Part shown: piece by piece, positions 1-7,146 of the stretch
Position numbering within the stretch: position 1 is the first letter of the stretch
Layout of the letters: each line of letters opens with the position of its first letter
From: Dehalococcoidia bacterium UBA6808
Lineage (GTDB): Bacteria > Chloroflexota > Dehalococcoidia > GIF9 > UBA5629
Length of the DNA stretch: 17,949 nt
NCBI GenBank assembly: GCA_002452695.1
Contig: DKFA01000103.1
Coordinates: forward strand, 4,310-22,258
Reading direction: 5' to 3'
The notes under the pieces: model-generated
Told to the model about the DNA's origin: nothing
Seen by the model: only the letters and a program-made list of their open reading frames with translations
The model's database searches: none
Position numbers and translations under genes: made by a program

Positions 1-770
1 GGCCGCAGGTGATGTGTCCGCCGCAGGACATCCGTAATCAGGGCAGTGGCAGCCTTGACCTGGCTGGTGTCAGTGGCCTCAAACAGGATCATGCTCAGAG
101 GCCTGCCCCTGGGTCCGACCCAGCTACCCCCTAGACGTGCAGTCATGGTTGAGAGCGGCATAATGATAAAATTGTCGGCTGTGCTTCCGCCGAAACCTCC
201 CTTCTTATCCAGCACGCCTATTACTTCGAAGTTGCGGCCTGCTATTCGGATATATTCACCGATAGAATTGCTCTGGCCGAACAGATCAACATAGGCCTGG
301 TTGCCCAGCACACACACATTGGCATTACGCCTGTAGTCCTGCTCGTTGAAAAAATCACCCTGGATGGGCTCATAGCGGAGGATGTCTTTAATCTCAGTGG
401 TGGACCCCATGACATTGATCAGCCTGGTCTGATTGTTGTATACGACGGGGAGGGATGCCGAGCTGCTGGGAGCTATCCTTGCTATACAGTAGAAGTGCTC
501 GGTGTTCATCAGCGCCTCGTAATCCGAGGTTGTAATAGTAGCCATCGACCTGACGCCCATGATCTGGCGTGAGGAGGCCGAGACAAAGATGGTGTTGGTC
601 CCCATGCTCTCGAATATGGCCATCATGTTCGCTTCCTGCCCTCGGCCGAACGAGACCACGAATATCACAGCGCCGATGCCGATCATTATACCCAACAGCG
701 TGAGCGCTGAGCGCAGTTTATTTGCTCGCAAGGCCCTTAAGGCCAGCCTGACAGTCTCAATAAAACTCAT
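1..770 (-). CDS. MacB-type ABC transporter permease, N-terminal part (partial)
   Basis: The reverse strand is open from an ATG at 770-768 to the left edge of the window, giving 256 codons without a stop. The product starts MSFIETVRLALRALRANKLR, the cytoplasmic lead-in typical of MacB/FtsX permeases. It is followed by one hydrophobic segment (about residues 22-43, rich in G, I and V) and then a long extracytoplasmic domain of the MacB_PCD type, with the usual VIGVLDKKGGFG stretch. The C-terminal FtsX domain with the remaining membrane helices lies outside the window. Such permeases work with an ABC ATPase and often a membrane-fusion protein to export peptides, lipids or drugs, or to transmit force to cell-wall enzymes. 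The partners are not visible. A weak Shine-Dalgarno (AGGCG) sits just before the ATG, and the gene seems to be first in its transcription unit. Family is clear, substrate unknown. Confidence 0.85.
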   Translation of the reverse strand, partial: MSFIETVRLALRALRANKLRSALTLLGIMIGIGAVIFVVSFGRGQEANMMAIFESMGTNTIFVSASSRQIMGVRSMATITTSDYEALMNTEHFYCIARIAPSSSASLPVVYNNQTRLINVMGSTTEIKDILRYEPIQGDFFNEQDYRRNANVCVLGNQAYVDLFGQSNSIGEYIRIAGRNFEVIGVLDKKGGFGGSTADNFIIMPLSTMTARLGGSWVGPRGRPLSMILFEATDTSQVKAATALITDVLRRTHHLR

Positions 771-848
771 TGCGCCTAAAAGTCCGATAGCATTAACACA
801 GTCTGCCCACCCTGAATTACGGCCGTATCTCAGGCACAAGCAGTTTCT

Positions 849-877
849 ATCTTAGCACTTTATTTGCACAGTGATAA
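849..877 (-). promoter_or_regulatory. Candidate sigma-70 promoter for the MacB-like permease
   Basis: Read on the minus strand there is a -35-like TTATCA (872-877) and a -10-like TAAGAT (849-854) separated by 17 bp. It lies about 80 bp before the permease start. The -35 box is interleaved with that of the opposite promoter for the dehydratase gene. Identified by eye only. Confidence 0.4.
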
Positions 878-892
878 GCAGACTGCTATCAT
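864..892 (+). promoter_or_regulatory. Candidate sigma-70 promoter for the 4-hydroxybutyryl-CoA dehydratase gene
   Basis: TTGCAC (864-869) and TATCAT (887-892) are 17 bp apart, a reasonable sigma-70 match, leaving a leader of roughly 85 nt. A near-palindrome, AGCAG-A-CTGCT (877-887) with outer GAT/ATC arms, lies in the spacer and touches the -10 box, so a repressor could sit here. Identified by eye only. Confidence 0.45.
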
Positions 893-984
893 CTGCCTGA
901 GATGTTCATGTCCAACTCAACTGCGCAAAAAACCGGAAGACCGCTTGATCTGGACGCTAGTGAAATATTAACGGGAGGAAAGAT

Positions 985-2520
985 ATGGCGCTCAGGACAC
1001 CGAAAGAGTATGTAGACAGCCTGCGCAAGCTCAAATTGAACCTCTATCTGCTGGGAGAGCAAGTGGATAACTGGGTGGACAATCCCATCATCAGGCCTTC
1101 CCTGAATGCCATCGCCGTAACCTATAAACTGGCGCTGGAACCTGAGAGCGAAGACCTGGCAGCTACCACTTCGATATTTAACAAACAGAAAATCAACAGG
1201 TTCAACTCAACTTTCATGAATGTTGAGGACCTGGTCAAAAAGGTCAAGATGCAAAGGGAGATGGGGCAGCGGACCGCCTGCTGCTTCCAGCGCTGCGTGG
1301 GCATGGATGCCATCAACGCTACCTTCAGCACTACCTACGAGATCGATCAGAAATACGGCACGGAGTATCATAAACGCTTCCGCAAATGGCTGCAATACAT
1401 CCAGGAGAACGATCTGTGCGTATGCGGCGCCATGACGGATGTTAAGGGCCAACGAGGCATTGCGCCCAGCGCCCAGGCAGACAAGGATATGTTCGTCCAC
1501 ATAGTGGAACGTAAAAGCGACGGCATCGTGATCAGGGGCGCCAAGGCCAACATTACAGGCATCGTCAACTCCCACGAAATGCTGATTATGCCTACCCTGA
1601 CAATGCGTGCCGGTGACGAGGACTATGCCGTGTCCTGCGCCATCCCCACCGACAGCCCCGGCATTACGCTCATCTATGGCAGGCAATCATGCGATACCCG
1701 CAAACTTGAGGGCGGGGACATCGATGTAGGCAACTACAATTTCGGCGGGCAAGAAGCGCTAACCATCCTGGACAACGTCTTCGTGCCCTGGGACCGGGTA
1801 TTCATGTGCGGCGAGATCGATTTCTCCACCATGCTGGTAGAGAGGTTCGCCAGCTACCACCGTCAGAGCTACGGAGGCTGCAAAGCCGGCATCAGCGACG
1901 TCCTGATCGGGGCGACATCCTTAATAGCGGAATATAACGGCGTACGCAAAGCCCCGCATATCAAGGAAAAAATCGGTGAGATGATTCACCTGACCGAGAC
2001 TATTCACAGTTGCGGCCTGGCCTGCTCCTACGAAGGCAAGAAGACAGCGTCGGGCAACTATTTGTGCGATGTGCTGCTGGCCAATGTATGCAAGCATAAC
2101 GTTACCCGCTTCCCCTATGAGCTGACCCGCCTGGCCGAGGACATCGCCGGCGGCATCCTGGTGACTACCCCCTCCGAAAAAGACTTCCGCCACCCGGTGC
2201 TCGGCAAATATGTCGATAAATACCTGCGGGCCGACCCCGCCATCCCGACAGAGACGCGTTACCGCATGGTGACGCTGATACAGGCCATGTGCTTCGGGCT
2301 CACCTCTCCGAGCTATCACACCGAGTCCATGCACGGGGCAGGATCGCCGCAGGCGCAGAAGGTCATGATCGAGCGGGCCACCGATATGGGAATGAAACAC
2401 AGCCTGGCGCGCAGCATCGCCGGCATAGATAAACGTGAGGACCCGTTGGACCAGGCCTCCAAAGGCGGCTGGAAAAGGCCAGCCGACTGGGATACCAGGA
2501 CCTGGCCCAGAAAAGATTAG
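985..2520 (+). CDS. abfD: 4-hydroxybutyryl-CoA dehydratase / vinylacetyl-CoA delta-isomerase
   Basis: Encodes a 511-residue member of the 4-hydroxyphenylacetate 3-monooxygenase (HpaB) flavoprotein family that matches the radical dehydratase branch. This enzyme uses FAD and an oxygen-sensitive [4Fe-4S] cluster to turn 4-hydroxybutyryl-CoA into crotonyl-CoA, and also isomerises vinylacetyl-CoA. The cluster ligands known from Clostridium aminobutyricum (Cys99, Cys103, His292, Cys299) have clear counterparts: a C-X3-C pair at Cys100/Cys104, His292 and Cys299 in YHRQSYGGCKAG, with Tyr296 and Lys300 also present. Retaining all four ligands separates it from true HpaB monooxygenases, which lack the cluster. 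Length is normal (about 490-510). The start is supported by GGGAGGA eight bases upstream. No CoA transferase, 4-hydroxybutyrate dehydrogenase or crotonyl-CoA enzyme lies nearby, so whether it serves aminobutyrate/succinate fermentation or a 4-hydroxybutyrate carbon cycle cannot be told. Confidence 0.92.
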   Translation: MALRTPKEYVDSLRKLKLNLYLLGEQVDNWVDNPIIRPSLNAIAVTYKLALEPESEDLAATTSIFNKQKINRFNSTFMNVEDLVKKVKMQREMGQRTACCFQRCVGMDAINATFSTTYEIDQKYGTEYHKRFRKWLQYIQENDLCVCGAMTDVKGQRGIAPSAQADKDMFVHIVERKSDGIVIRGAKANITGIVNSHEMLIMPTLTMRAGDEDYAVSCAIPTDSPGITLIYGRQSCDTRKLEGGDIDVGNYNFGGQEALTILDNVFVPWDRVFMCGEIDFSTMLVERFASYHRQSYGGCKAGISDVLIGATSLIAEYNGVRKAPHIKEKIGEMIHLTETIHSCGLACSYEGKKTASGNYLCDVLLANVCKHNVTRFPYELTRLAEDIAGGILVTTPSEKDFRHPVLGKYVDKYLRADPAIPTETRYRMVTLIQAMCFGLTSPSYHTESMHGAGSPQAQKVMIERATDMGMKHSLARSIAGIDKREDPLDQASKGGWKRPADWDTRTWPRKD

Positions 2521-2537
2521 GTAGCGGTTTATTCAAG

Positions 2538-2555
2538 GGTCCCCTGAGCGGGACC
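2538..2555 (+). other. Short hairpin just after the dehydratase gene
   Basis: GGTCCC and GGGACC form a perfect 6-bp stem with a 6-nt loop, 17 nt after the abfD stop codon. No run of T follows, so it is not a standard intrinsic terminator; it may protect the 3' end of the transcript. Confidence 0.3.
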
Positions 2556-2585
2556 ACTCTCTTCCGAGCGCTCAAGCAAGCTGAA

Positions 2586-2615
2586 GATCAGGGCAAACTG
2601 TTTAACGCCCTGATC
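2586..2615 (+). other. Perfect 9-bp stem-loop in the abfD to M20 gap
   Basis: GATCAGGGC (2586-2594) and GCCCTGATC (2607-2615) pair perfectly around a 12-nt loop. It lies 65 nt past the abfD stop and about 65 nt before the promoter of the next gene. The lack of a T-tract argues against a classic terminator, but the position suits a transcript end. The rest of the 242-bp gap holds only the candidate promoter. Confidence 0.35.
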
Positions 2616-2679
2616 GCTGATTTCCGATGTTAACCCGCTACCCTTTTCAGCAACAATTATTATGACGCAATGCGTATGC

Positions 2680-2708
2680 TTTACATCAGAATAGCTATGA
2701 ATTACAAT
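2680..2708 (+). promoter_or_regulatory. Candidate sigma-70 promoter for the M20 peptidase gene
   Basis: TTTACA (2680-2685) and TACAAT (2703-2708) are separated by 17 bp, each one mismatch from consensus. The predicted leader is about 45-50 nt. This suggests the M20 gene is transcribed independently of abfD. Confidence 0.5.
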
Positions 2709-2762
2709 GGGGAAAACAGCTCATATGAGTAGTATTTCACAACCCAGCTCAGGAGCAAGCCT

Positions 2763-4097
2763 ATGAACGGTTCGCCTGCCGACGGTTCGACGCCGCTCTA
2801 TGAAACGCCGGGCGAGATACTTAAATGCCTGATCCGTTATAACACAACCAACCCGCCGGGCAACGAAGCCCCCTGCATCAACTACATCAAGGGGCTGCTG
2901 GACTGGGCGAGCGTCCCCAATACAATCGTAGCCTCCGATCCATCCCGCCCCAACCTGGTGGCCCGTCTGCCGGGACAGGGCAAAGCCCCCCCACTGCTGC
3001 TATACGGCCATATCGATGTCGTCACCACCGCCAACCAGAAATGGCGGCTCAACCCTTTTATCGGGGAAGAGATAGACGGCTACATCTGGGGACGCGGCGC
3101 GCTGGATATGAAAGGCGCCATCGCCATGATGCTGTCGGCCGTCATGAAAGCGCGCGTCGAAGGGATGCTGCCACCCGGCGATGTAATTCTGGCCGTGCTG
3201 AGCGACGAGGAGGCCCGCAGCGCCTACGGCGCCGATTACCTGGTCACACGCCAGCCGCAGCTCTTTGCCGGGGTTAAGTATGCCATCGGCGAGTTCGGCG
3301 GCTACACCACCCACATCGCCAAACACCGCTTCTACCCGATCATGATCGGTGAGAAACAGGGCTGCGGCCTGATTGCCACCATCCACGGGCAGGGAGGGCA
3401 TGGCGCCTGGCCGGCGCGGGGAGGAATCATGGCCCGGCTGGCGCGCTATCTGCTAAGCCTTGAGCGCAGGCTGCCCGTACACATCACTCCCATTGTCAAG
3501 GAACAGGTGCGGCTGACGGCGGAAGGACTGCCGCCCGTCATCAAGCAGACCTATATGCAACTGCTCCTGCCCGCCCTGACCAACTCCATTCTGGATACGC
3601 TTGGCTCGCAGGTCAGGATGCTGGACCCCGTGTTGCACAATACGGCCACGGCCACCATCATCCAGGCAGGCGACAGCTACAATGTCATCCCCGGTCGGAT
3701 AACCGTAGGATTGGACTGCCGCCTGCTGCCCGGCTTTGGGCCGGATGACATCATCGCCGAGCTCAAGGCATTGGCAGGCAACGATGTGGATTACGAGGTC
3801 ACCTATTTCAACCCAGGCACCCCCGACCCCGATATGGGCCTCTTTGACACTCTGTCGGATATACTAAAAGAGGCCGACCCCGGCGGAATACCCACCCCCA
3901 TGCTCTTCCCGGCCGTGACCGATGCTCGCCTTTTCGCCCGCCTGGGCATACAGACCTACGGCTTCACGCCGCTCAAACTGCCACCGGAAATCAACTTCGA
4001 GCAGCTCTTCCATGCTGCGGATGAACGCGTTCCGGTCACCGCGCTGGATTTCGGCGCAAAGGCCATCTATGCGCTGTTACAACGTTTCGACGAGTAA
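2763..4097 (+). CDS. M20 family metallopeptidase / deacylase (ArgE/DapE type)
   Basis: A 444-residue cytosolic zinc hydrolase of the M20 family, which cleaves amide bonds in small substrates such as N-acyl amino acids or dipeptides. The signature elements are in order: YGHIDVV (His83 as metal ligand with Asp85), GRGALDMKG (bridging Asp115), SDEEARSAYGADYL (Glu149 as general base, Glu150 as metal ligand), a mid-protein lid domain containing GQGGHGAWPARG, and a C-terminal metal-binding His417 in FHAADERV. The length is ordinary for the family. CAGGAG twelve bases upstream supports the ATG. The subfamily cannot be fixed: acetylornithine deacetylase, succinyl-diaminopimelate desuccinylase and general carboxypeptidases share these motifs, and no arginine or lysine genes adjoin. 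It has its own promoter, and the next gene also has its own. Confidence 0.88.
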   Translation: MNGSPADGSTPLYETPGEILKCLIRYNTTNPPGNEAPCINYIKGLLDWASVPNTIVASDPSRPNLVARLPGQGKAPPLLLYGHIDVVTTANQKWRLNPFIGEEIDGYIWGRGALDMKGAIAMMLSAVMKARVEGMLPPGDVILAVLSDEEARSAYGADYLVTRQPQLFAGVKYAIGEFGGYTTHIAKHRFYPIMIGEKQGCGLIATIHGQGGHGAWPARGGIMARLARYLLSLERRLPVHITPIVKEQVRLTAEGLPPVIKQTYMQLLLPALTNSILDTLGSQVRMLDPVLHNTATATIIQAGDSYNVIPGRITVGLDCRLLPGFGPDDIIAELKALAGNDVDYEVTYFNPGTPDPDMGLFDTLSDILKEADPGGIPTPMLFPAVTDARLFARLGIQTYGFTPLKLPPEINFEQLFHAADERVPVTALDFGAKAIYALLQRFDE

Positions 4098-4158
4098 GAC
4101 CGGACGGACCGAGGCTGCTCCAGCTACGTTTTATCATTACAGGTGAATGGAGGAGGGG

Positions 4159-4187
4159 TTGACGGCATATACGATGCATGTCATAAT
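4159..4187 (+). promoter_or_regulatory. Promoter of the dtxR-feoA / feoB unit
   Basis: TTGACG (4159-4164) and CATAAT (4182-4187) are separated by exactly 17 bp, each one base from consensus. The predicted start of transcription near 4194 falls inside the tandem palindromes that follow, which is the usual layout for a repressed promoter. Confidence 0.6.
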
Positions 4188-4216
4188 TAAGCCAACTTTA
4201 TTAAGCAAGCTTAATT
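4185..4216 (+). promoter_or_regulatory. Tandem palindromic operator, probably bound by the DtxR-type repressor
   Basis: The 32 bp form an inverted repeat with perfect outer arms AATTAAGC/GCTTAATT and an inner CTT..AAG. The region can also be read as two 14-bp sites in tandem: 4201-4214 is a perfect 6-2-6 palindrome, TTAAGC-aa-GCTTAA, and 4187-4200 repeats it at 11 of 14 positions. It overlaps the end of the -10 box and the predicted transcription start, and ends 14 bp before the regulator's start codon. DtxR/IdeR operators commonly hold two dimers, so autorepression is a natural reading. The binding protein is inferred. Confidence 0.55.
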
Positions 4217-4230
4217 CTGCGGAGAATTGC

Positions 4231-5148
4231 ATGAGCACAGAAAGAATGCAGGAGTACCTGGAGGCGATCTACAAGCGGGAGGCCCAGGGCGGTCCGGTCA
4301 GCACTTCGTCGCTGGCCGAGGACCTGAAGGTTACACAGCCGGCCGTAACCGATATGCTGCGTTCGCTGGAAAGCAAGGGCCTGATCGACTACAGGCCGGG
4401 CAAGGGCGCCACGCTTACGCACCAGGGCAACGAAAAGGCGCTGGAGGTGGTCAGGCGGCACCGCTTGTGGGAGAGGTTCCTGGTGGACGTGCTGGGCATG
4501 GATTGGGACAAGGTGCATGAACAGGCCTGCCTGCTGGAACATGTTACATCCCCCGAGATGGAGGAGAAGATGTCTGCGCTGCTGGGCAATGTGGACACCT
4601 GCCCGCACGGTCATTCCATTCCGGATAAGTACGGGCATGTGAAAAAGGAGGCGGAAGTCACGGCCCTGGATAAATTCGAAGCGGGCCAGAAACTATATAT
4701 CCAGGCCATCGGCAAGGAAGACCCTGAACTGCTGCACAAGATCAACGGTCTGGGGCTACAGCTCTATTCCGTTGTCACCATCGTGAAGAAAGAGAATAAC
4801 GGTGACGTAGAGATCGAAACGGCCGGTGAGAGGTTAAAATTGGAAGCTGGTATCGCCTCGGCTCTGCTGGCCAGGCCGTACAGCCCGCAGGATAGCGCGC
4901 CGGTTCAAGAAATACCTTTAACTAATCTCAAACCCGGCCAGACCGGCATCATCAGGACCTGCCAGGGCGGACGCGGCAGGCAGGGCCGCTGCTTATCGCT
5001 GGGCTTCACGCCGGGCAGCCGCGTGAAAATGCTGGAAAATTTTAACTTCGGCCCTGTGCTGGTCAAGCTGCACGATACCGAGGTTGCCCTGGGCCGCGAA
5101 ATGGCCGAACATGTAATCGTTGTCCTTGAGAATAATGAATGCCGCTGA
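4231..5148 (+). CDS. DtxR/IdeR-type metal-dependent repressor fused to a C-terminal FeoA domain
   Basis: A 305-residue iron-responsive repressor. Residues 1-65 are the winged helix (SSLAEDLKVTQPAVTDMLRS); 70-135 are the metal-binding and dimer domain. Aligned by eye to diphtheria DtxR, the ligands His79, Glu83, His98, Cys102, Glu105 and His106 are all kept as His77, Glu81, His96, Cys100, Glu103 and His104; Met10 is replaced by Glu8. Residues about 142-216 form a first SH3-like domain, and 228-300 a typical FeoA domain (LTNLKPGQTGII, GFTPGSRVKMLENF, HDTEVALGREMAEHVIV). The ATG at 4231 is preferred over an upstream in-frame ATG at 4147, because GGAG precedes it by six bases and the upstream stretch is promoter and operator DNA. 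The last 10 bases overlap feoB, implying translational coupling. Predicted to repress itself and feoB when Fe(II) is plentiful. Confidence 0.9.
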   Translation: MSTERMQEYLEAIYKREAQGGPVSTSSLAEDLKVTQPAVTDMLRSLESKGLIDYRPGKGATLTHQGNEKALEVVRRHRLWERFLVDVLGMDWDKVHEQACLLEHVTSPEMEEKMSALLGNVDTCPHGHSIPDKYGHVKKEAEVTALDKFEAGQKLYIQAIGKEDPELLHKINGLGLQLYSVVTIVKKENNGDVEIETAGERLKLEAGIASALLARPYSPQDSAPVQEIPLTNLKPGQTGIIRTCQGGRGRQGRCLSLGFTPGSRVKMLENFNFGPVLVKLHDTEVALGREMAEHVIVVLENNECR

Positions 5149-7139
5149 ACCCTCCTGAAAAGACCATCTCCGTTGCGCTGGCCGGTTCGCCCAATGTAGG
5201 CAAGAGCACGGTTTTCAACCTCTTGACAGGCCTGTCACAGCACGTGGGTAACTGGCCTGGCAAGACCGTAGAACAAAAAACAGGCGCCTTTCGCCGCAAC
5301 AACCTGATCATGAAGATCGTCGACCTGCCGGGCACCTACAGCCTGACGGCCAACTCCGCAGAGGAGCAGATAGCCAGGGACTACCTGGTAACGGAAAAAC
5401 CGGATGTCGTGGTGGCTGTGATCAACGCCGCCAGCCTGGAACGCAACCTTTACCTGGTGGCCGAACTGATCGAGCTGGCGCCCCGCCTGGTGATTGCGCT
5501 GAATATGATGGATGTCGCCCGGCAACAGGGCATGAAAACACATGCCGATGCCTTATCGGAGGCGCTCAATATCCCTGTTGTGCCCATCGAGGCCAACCGC
5601 AACCGCGGCCTGGCTGAGCTGATGGAACAGGTGGAAGCGGAGTATCAACGGCCCGCGGGCCTGCGCGATGTGAAACACATCGAATACGGCAAAGATATAC
5701 TGCACGTTATCGACCGGGTGGCCGAATTGCTGACGCCCGATATCATCGACCCCTACCCCCAGCACTGGACCGCCATGAAACTGCTGGAAGGCGACCAGCA
5801 GATCAGGAATATGGTCCGCGAACGCATCTCCCCAGAAAAGCGCCCCCGCCTGGAAACGCTGCTGAGAGCCAACGAAGGCGCGGCGATGATCATAGCCACG
5901 CTACGATTCGAATGGGTGGAATGGATGACTGCTGTGGCGCAGGAGAAGCCTGCCCTGGGCAGCGTTTCGTTGACAGAGCGGGTTGACCGTGTAGCAACAC
6001 ATCCTGTCTGGGGCCTGCTTGTGCTGATCGCAGCGCTGAGTGCGCTTTTCGGGCTTGTTTACAGCGTCGGAGTGCCTCTCCAGGGCTTAATGGAGGAGAT
6101 GCTGATCGAAGGCGGCCGTAACTGGATCTTTGCCAACCTGTCCTTTTTGCCGCTGTGGCTGCAGCAACTGCTGGCTGACGGCATTCTGGGCGGCGCGGGT
6201 ATTGTGCTGACATTTATCCCCATACTGTTCTTCTTTTTCGCAGCCTGGGCAGTGTTGGAGGACGTCGGTTATACGGCCAGGGCGGCTTTCGTGACCGACC
6301 GCTTTATGCACTTCCTGGGTTTGCATGGTAAATCTGTGCTGCCGCTTTGCCTGGGTTTCGGATGCAATGTGCCCGCCGTGCTGGGCACACGCATTATCGA
6401 TTCACCCCGCGCCCGCCTGCTGACCACCTTGCTGGCGCCGCTTGTGCCCTGCACCGGCAGGATGACGGTTATTGCCATCATTGCAGCGGCTTTTTTCGGC
6501 GCCCAGGCAGGCATTGTTACTATCGGCATCCTGCTTTTCAGCCTGGTCATGCTGGTGGTCGTGGGGCTGATCTTGAACCGCTTTGTCGTGCGCGGAGAAA
6601 ACGAGGTTTTGATCATGGAGCTTCCCCTCTATCATATTCCCGATTTGAAGCTGACCGCAATGGTCACCTGGCAGAACCTGCTGGCCTTCATCAAGCGCGC
6701 CGGCACGGTCATCCTGATTGTATCGATCATAGTCTGGCTGCTGTCAGTGATCCCCAACGGCAGAATAGAGGACAGCCTGCTGTCTGCCTTCGGTAAACTG
6801 CTGGAGCCGCTGGGCAGCCTGATGGGGCTCAACTGGCAGATGATGGTGGCGCTCATCTCCAGCTTTGTGGCCAAGGAAAACACCATCGCTACGCTGGGTG
6901 TCATGCTGAGCGGCAACGGGATGGATTTCACTGAACAGGTCAGGGCCATTATGACACCGGCCGCCGCTCTCGGCTTCCTTGTGCTGCAGGTTCTTTTCAT
7001 CCCCTGCGTGGCTACCGTGGGAGCGATCAGGCAGGAGACCGGCGGCTGGCGCTGGCCGGTTATCAGCGTGGCTCTACAACTGGTGGTCTCATTTACGATG
7101 GCAATCCTGGTCTACCAGACAGCAAGATTGGTGATCTAA
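5139..7139 (+). CDS. feoB: Ferrous iron transporter FeoB
   Basis: A 666-residue membrane protein that imports Fe(II). The N-terminal G domain shows G1 GSPNVGKS (16-23), a switch region HVGNWPGKTVE, G3 DLPG (62-65) and G4 NMMD (122-125), followed by the helical GDI-like region to about residue 275. The membrane part carries the two conserved gate regions: LCLGFGCNVPAVLGTR followed by LVPCTGRMTVIA, and later the VAKENTIATLGVML and FIPCVATVGAI segments. It is shorter than the 773-residue E. coli protein and ends soon after the last helix, with no C-terminal cytosolic FeoC-like tail. It starts inside the end of the upstream regulator gene (10-nt overlap), with no strong Shine-Dalgarno of its own, so it is probably translated by coupling. 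FeoA function is presumably supplied by the fused upstream protein. Confidence 0.95.
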   Translation: MPLNPPEKTISVALAGSPNVGKSTVFNLLTGLSQHVGNWPGKTVEQKTGAFRRNNLIMKIVDLPGTYSLTANSAEEQIARDYLVTEKPDVVVAVINAASLERNLYLVAELIELAPRLVIALNMMDVARQQGMKTHADALSEALNIPVVPIEANRNRGLAELMEQVEAEYQRPAGLRDVKHIEYGKDILHVIDRVAELLTPDIIDPYPQHWTAMKLLEGDQQIRNMVRERISPEKRPRLETLLRANEGAAMIIATLRFEWVEWMTAVAQEKPALGSVSLTERVDRVATHPVWGLLVLIAALSALFGLVYSVGVPLQGLMEEMLIEGGRNWIFANLSFLPLWLQQLLADGILGGAGIVLTFIPILFFFFAAWAVLEDVGYTARAAFVTDRFMHFLGLHGKSVLPLCLGFGCNVPAVLGTRIIDSPRARLLTTLLAPLVPCTGRMTVIAIIAAAFFGAQAGIVTIGILLFSLVMLVVVGLILNRFVVRGENEVLIMELPLYHIPDLKLTAMVTWQNLLAFIKRAGTVILIVSIIVWLLSVIPNGRIEDSLLSAFGKLLEPLGSLMGLNWQMMVALISSFVAKENTIATLGVMLSGNGMDFTEQVRAIMTPAAALGFLVLQVLFIPCVATVGAIRQETGGWRWPVISVALQLVVSFTMAILVYQTARLVI

Positions 7140-7146
7140 CGTAAAG

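Noticed and set aside
1207..1686. 159-codon minus-strand frame opposite abfD, and a similar one at 1921-2400
   Set aside because: Both are antisense shadows of a gene with full conservation of catalytic residues.
2521..2762. A riboswitch or T-box leader ahead of the M20 gene
   Set aside because: The hairpins lie upstream of the candidate promoter, and no T-box or known riboswitch core was recognisable.
4147..4230. A 28-codon N-terminal extension of the DtxR-FeoA protein
   Set aside because: This stretch holds the promoter, transcription start and operator. The family begins at the ATG at 4231, which has its own GGAG.
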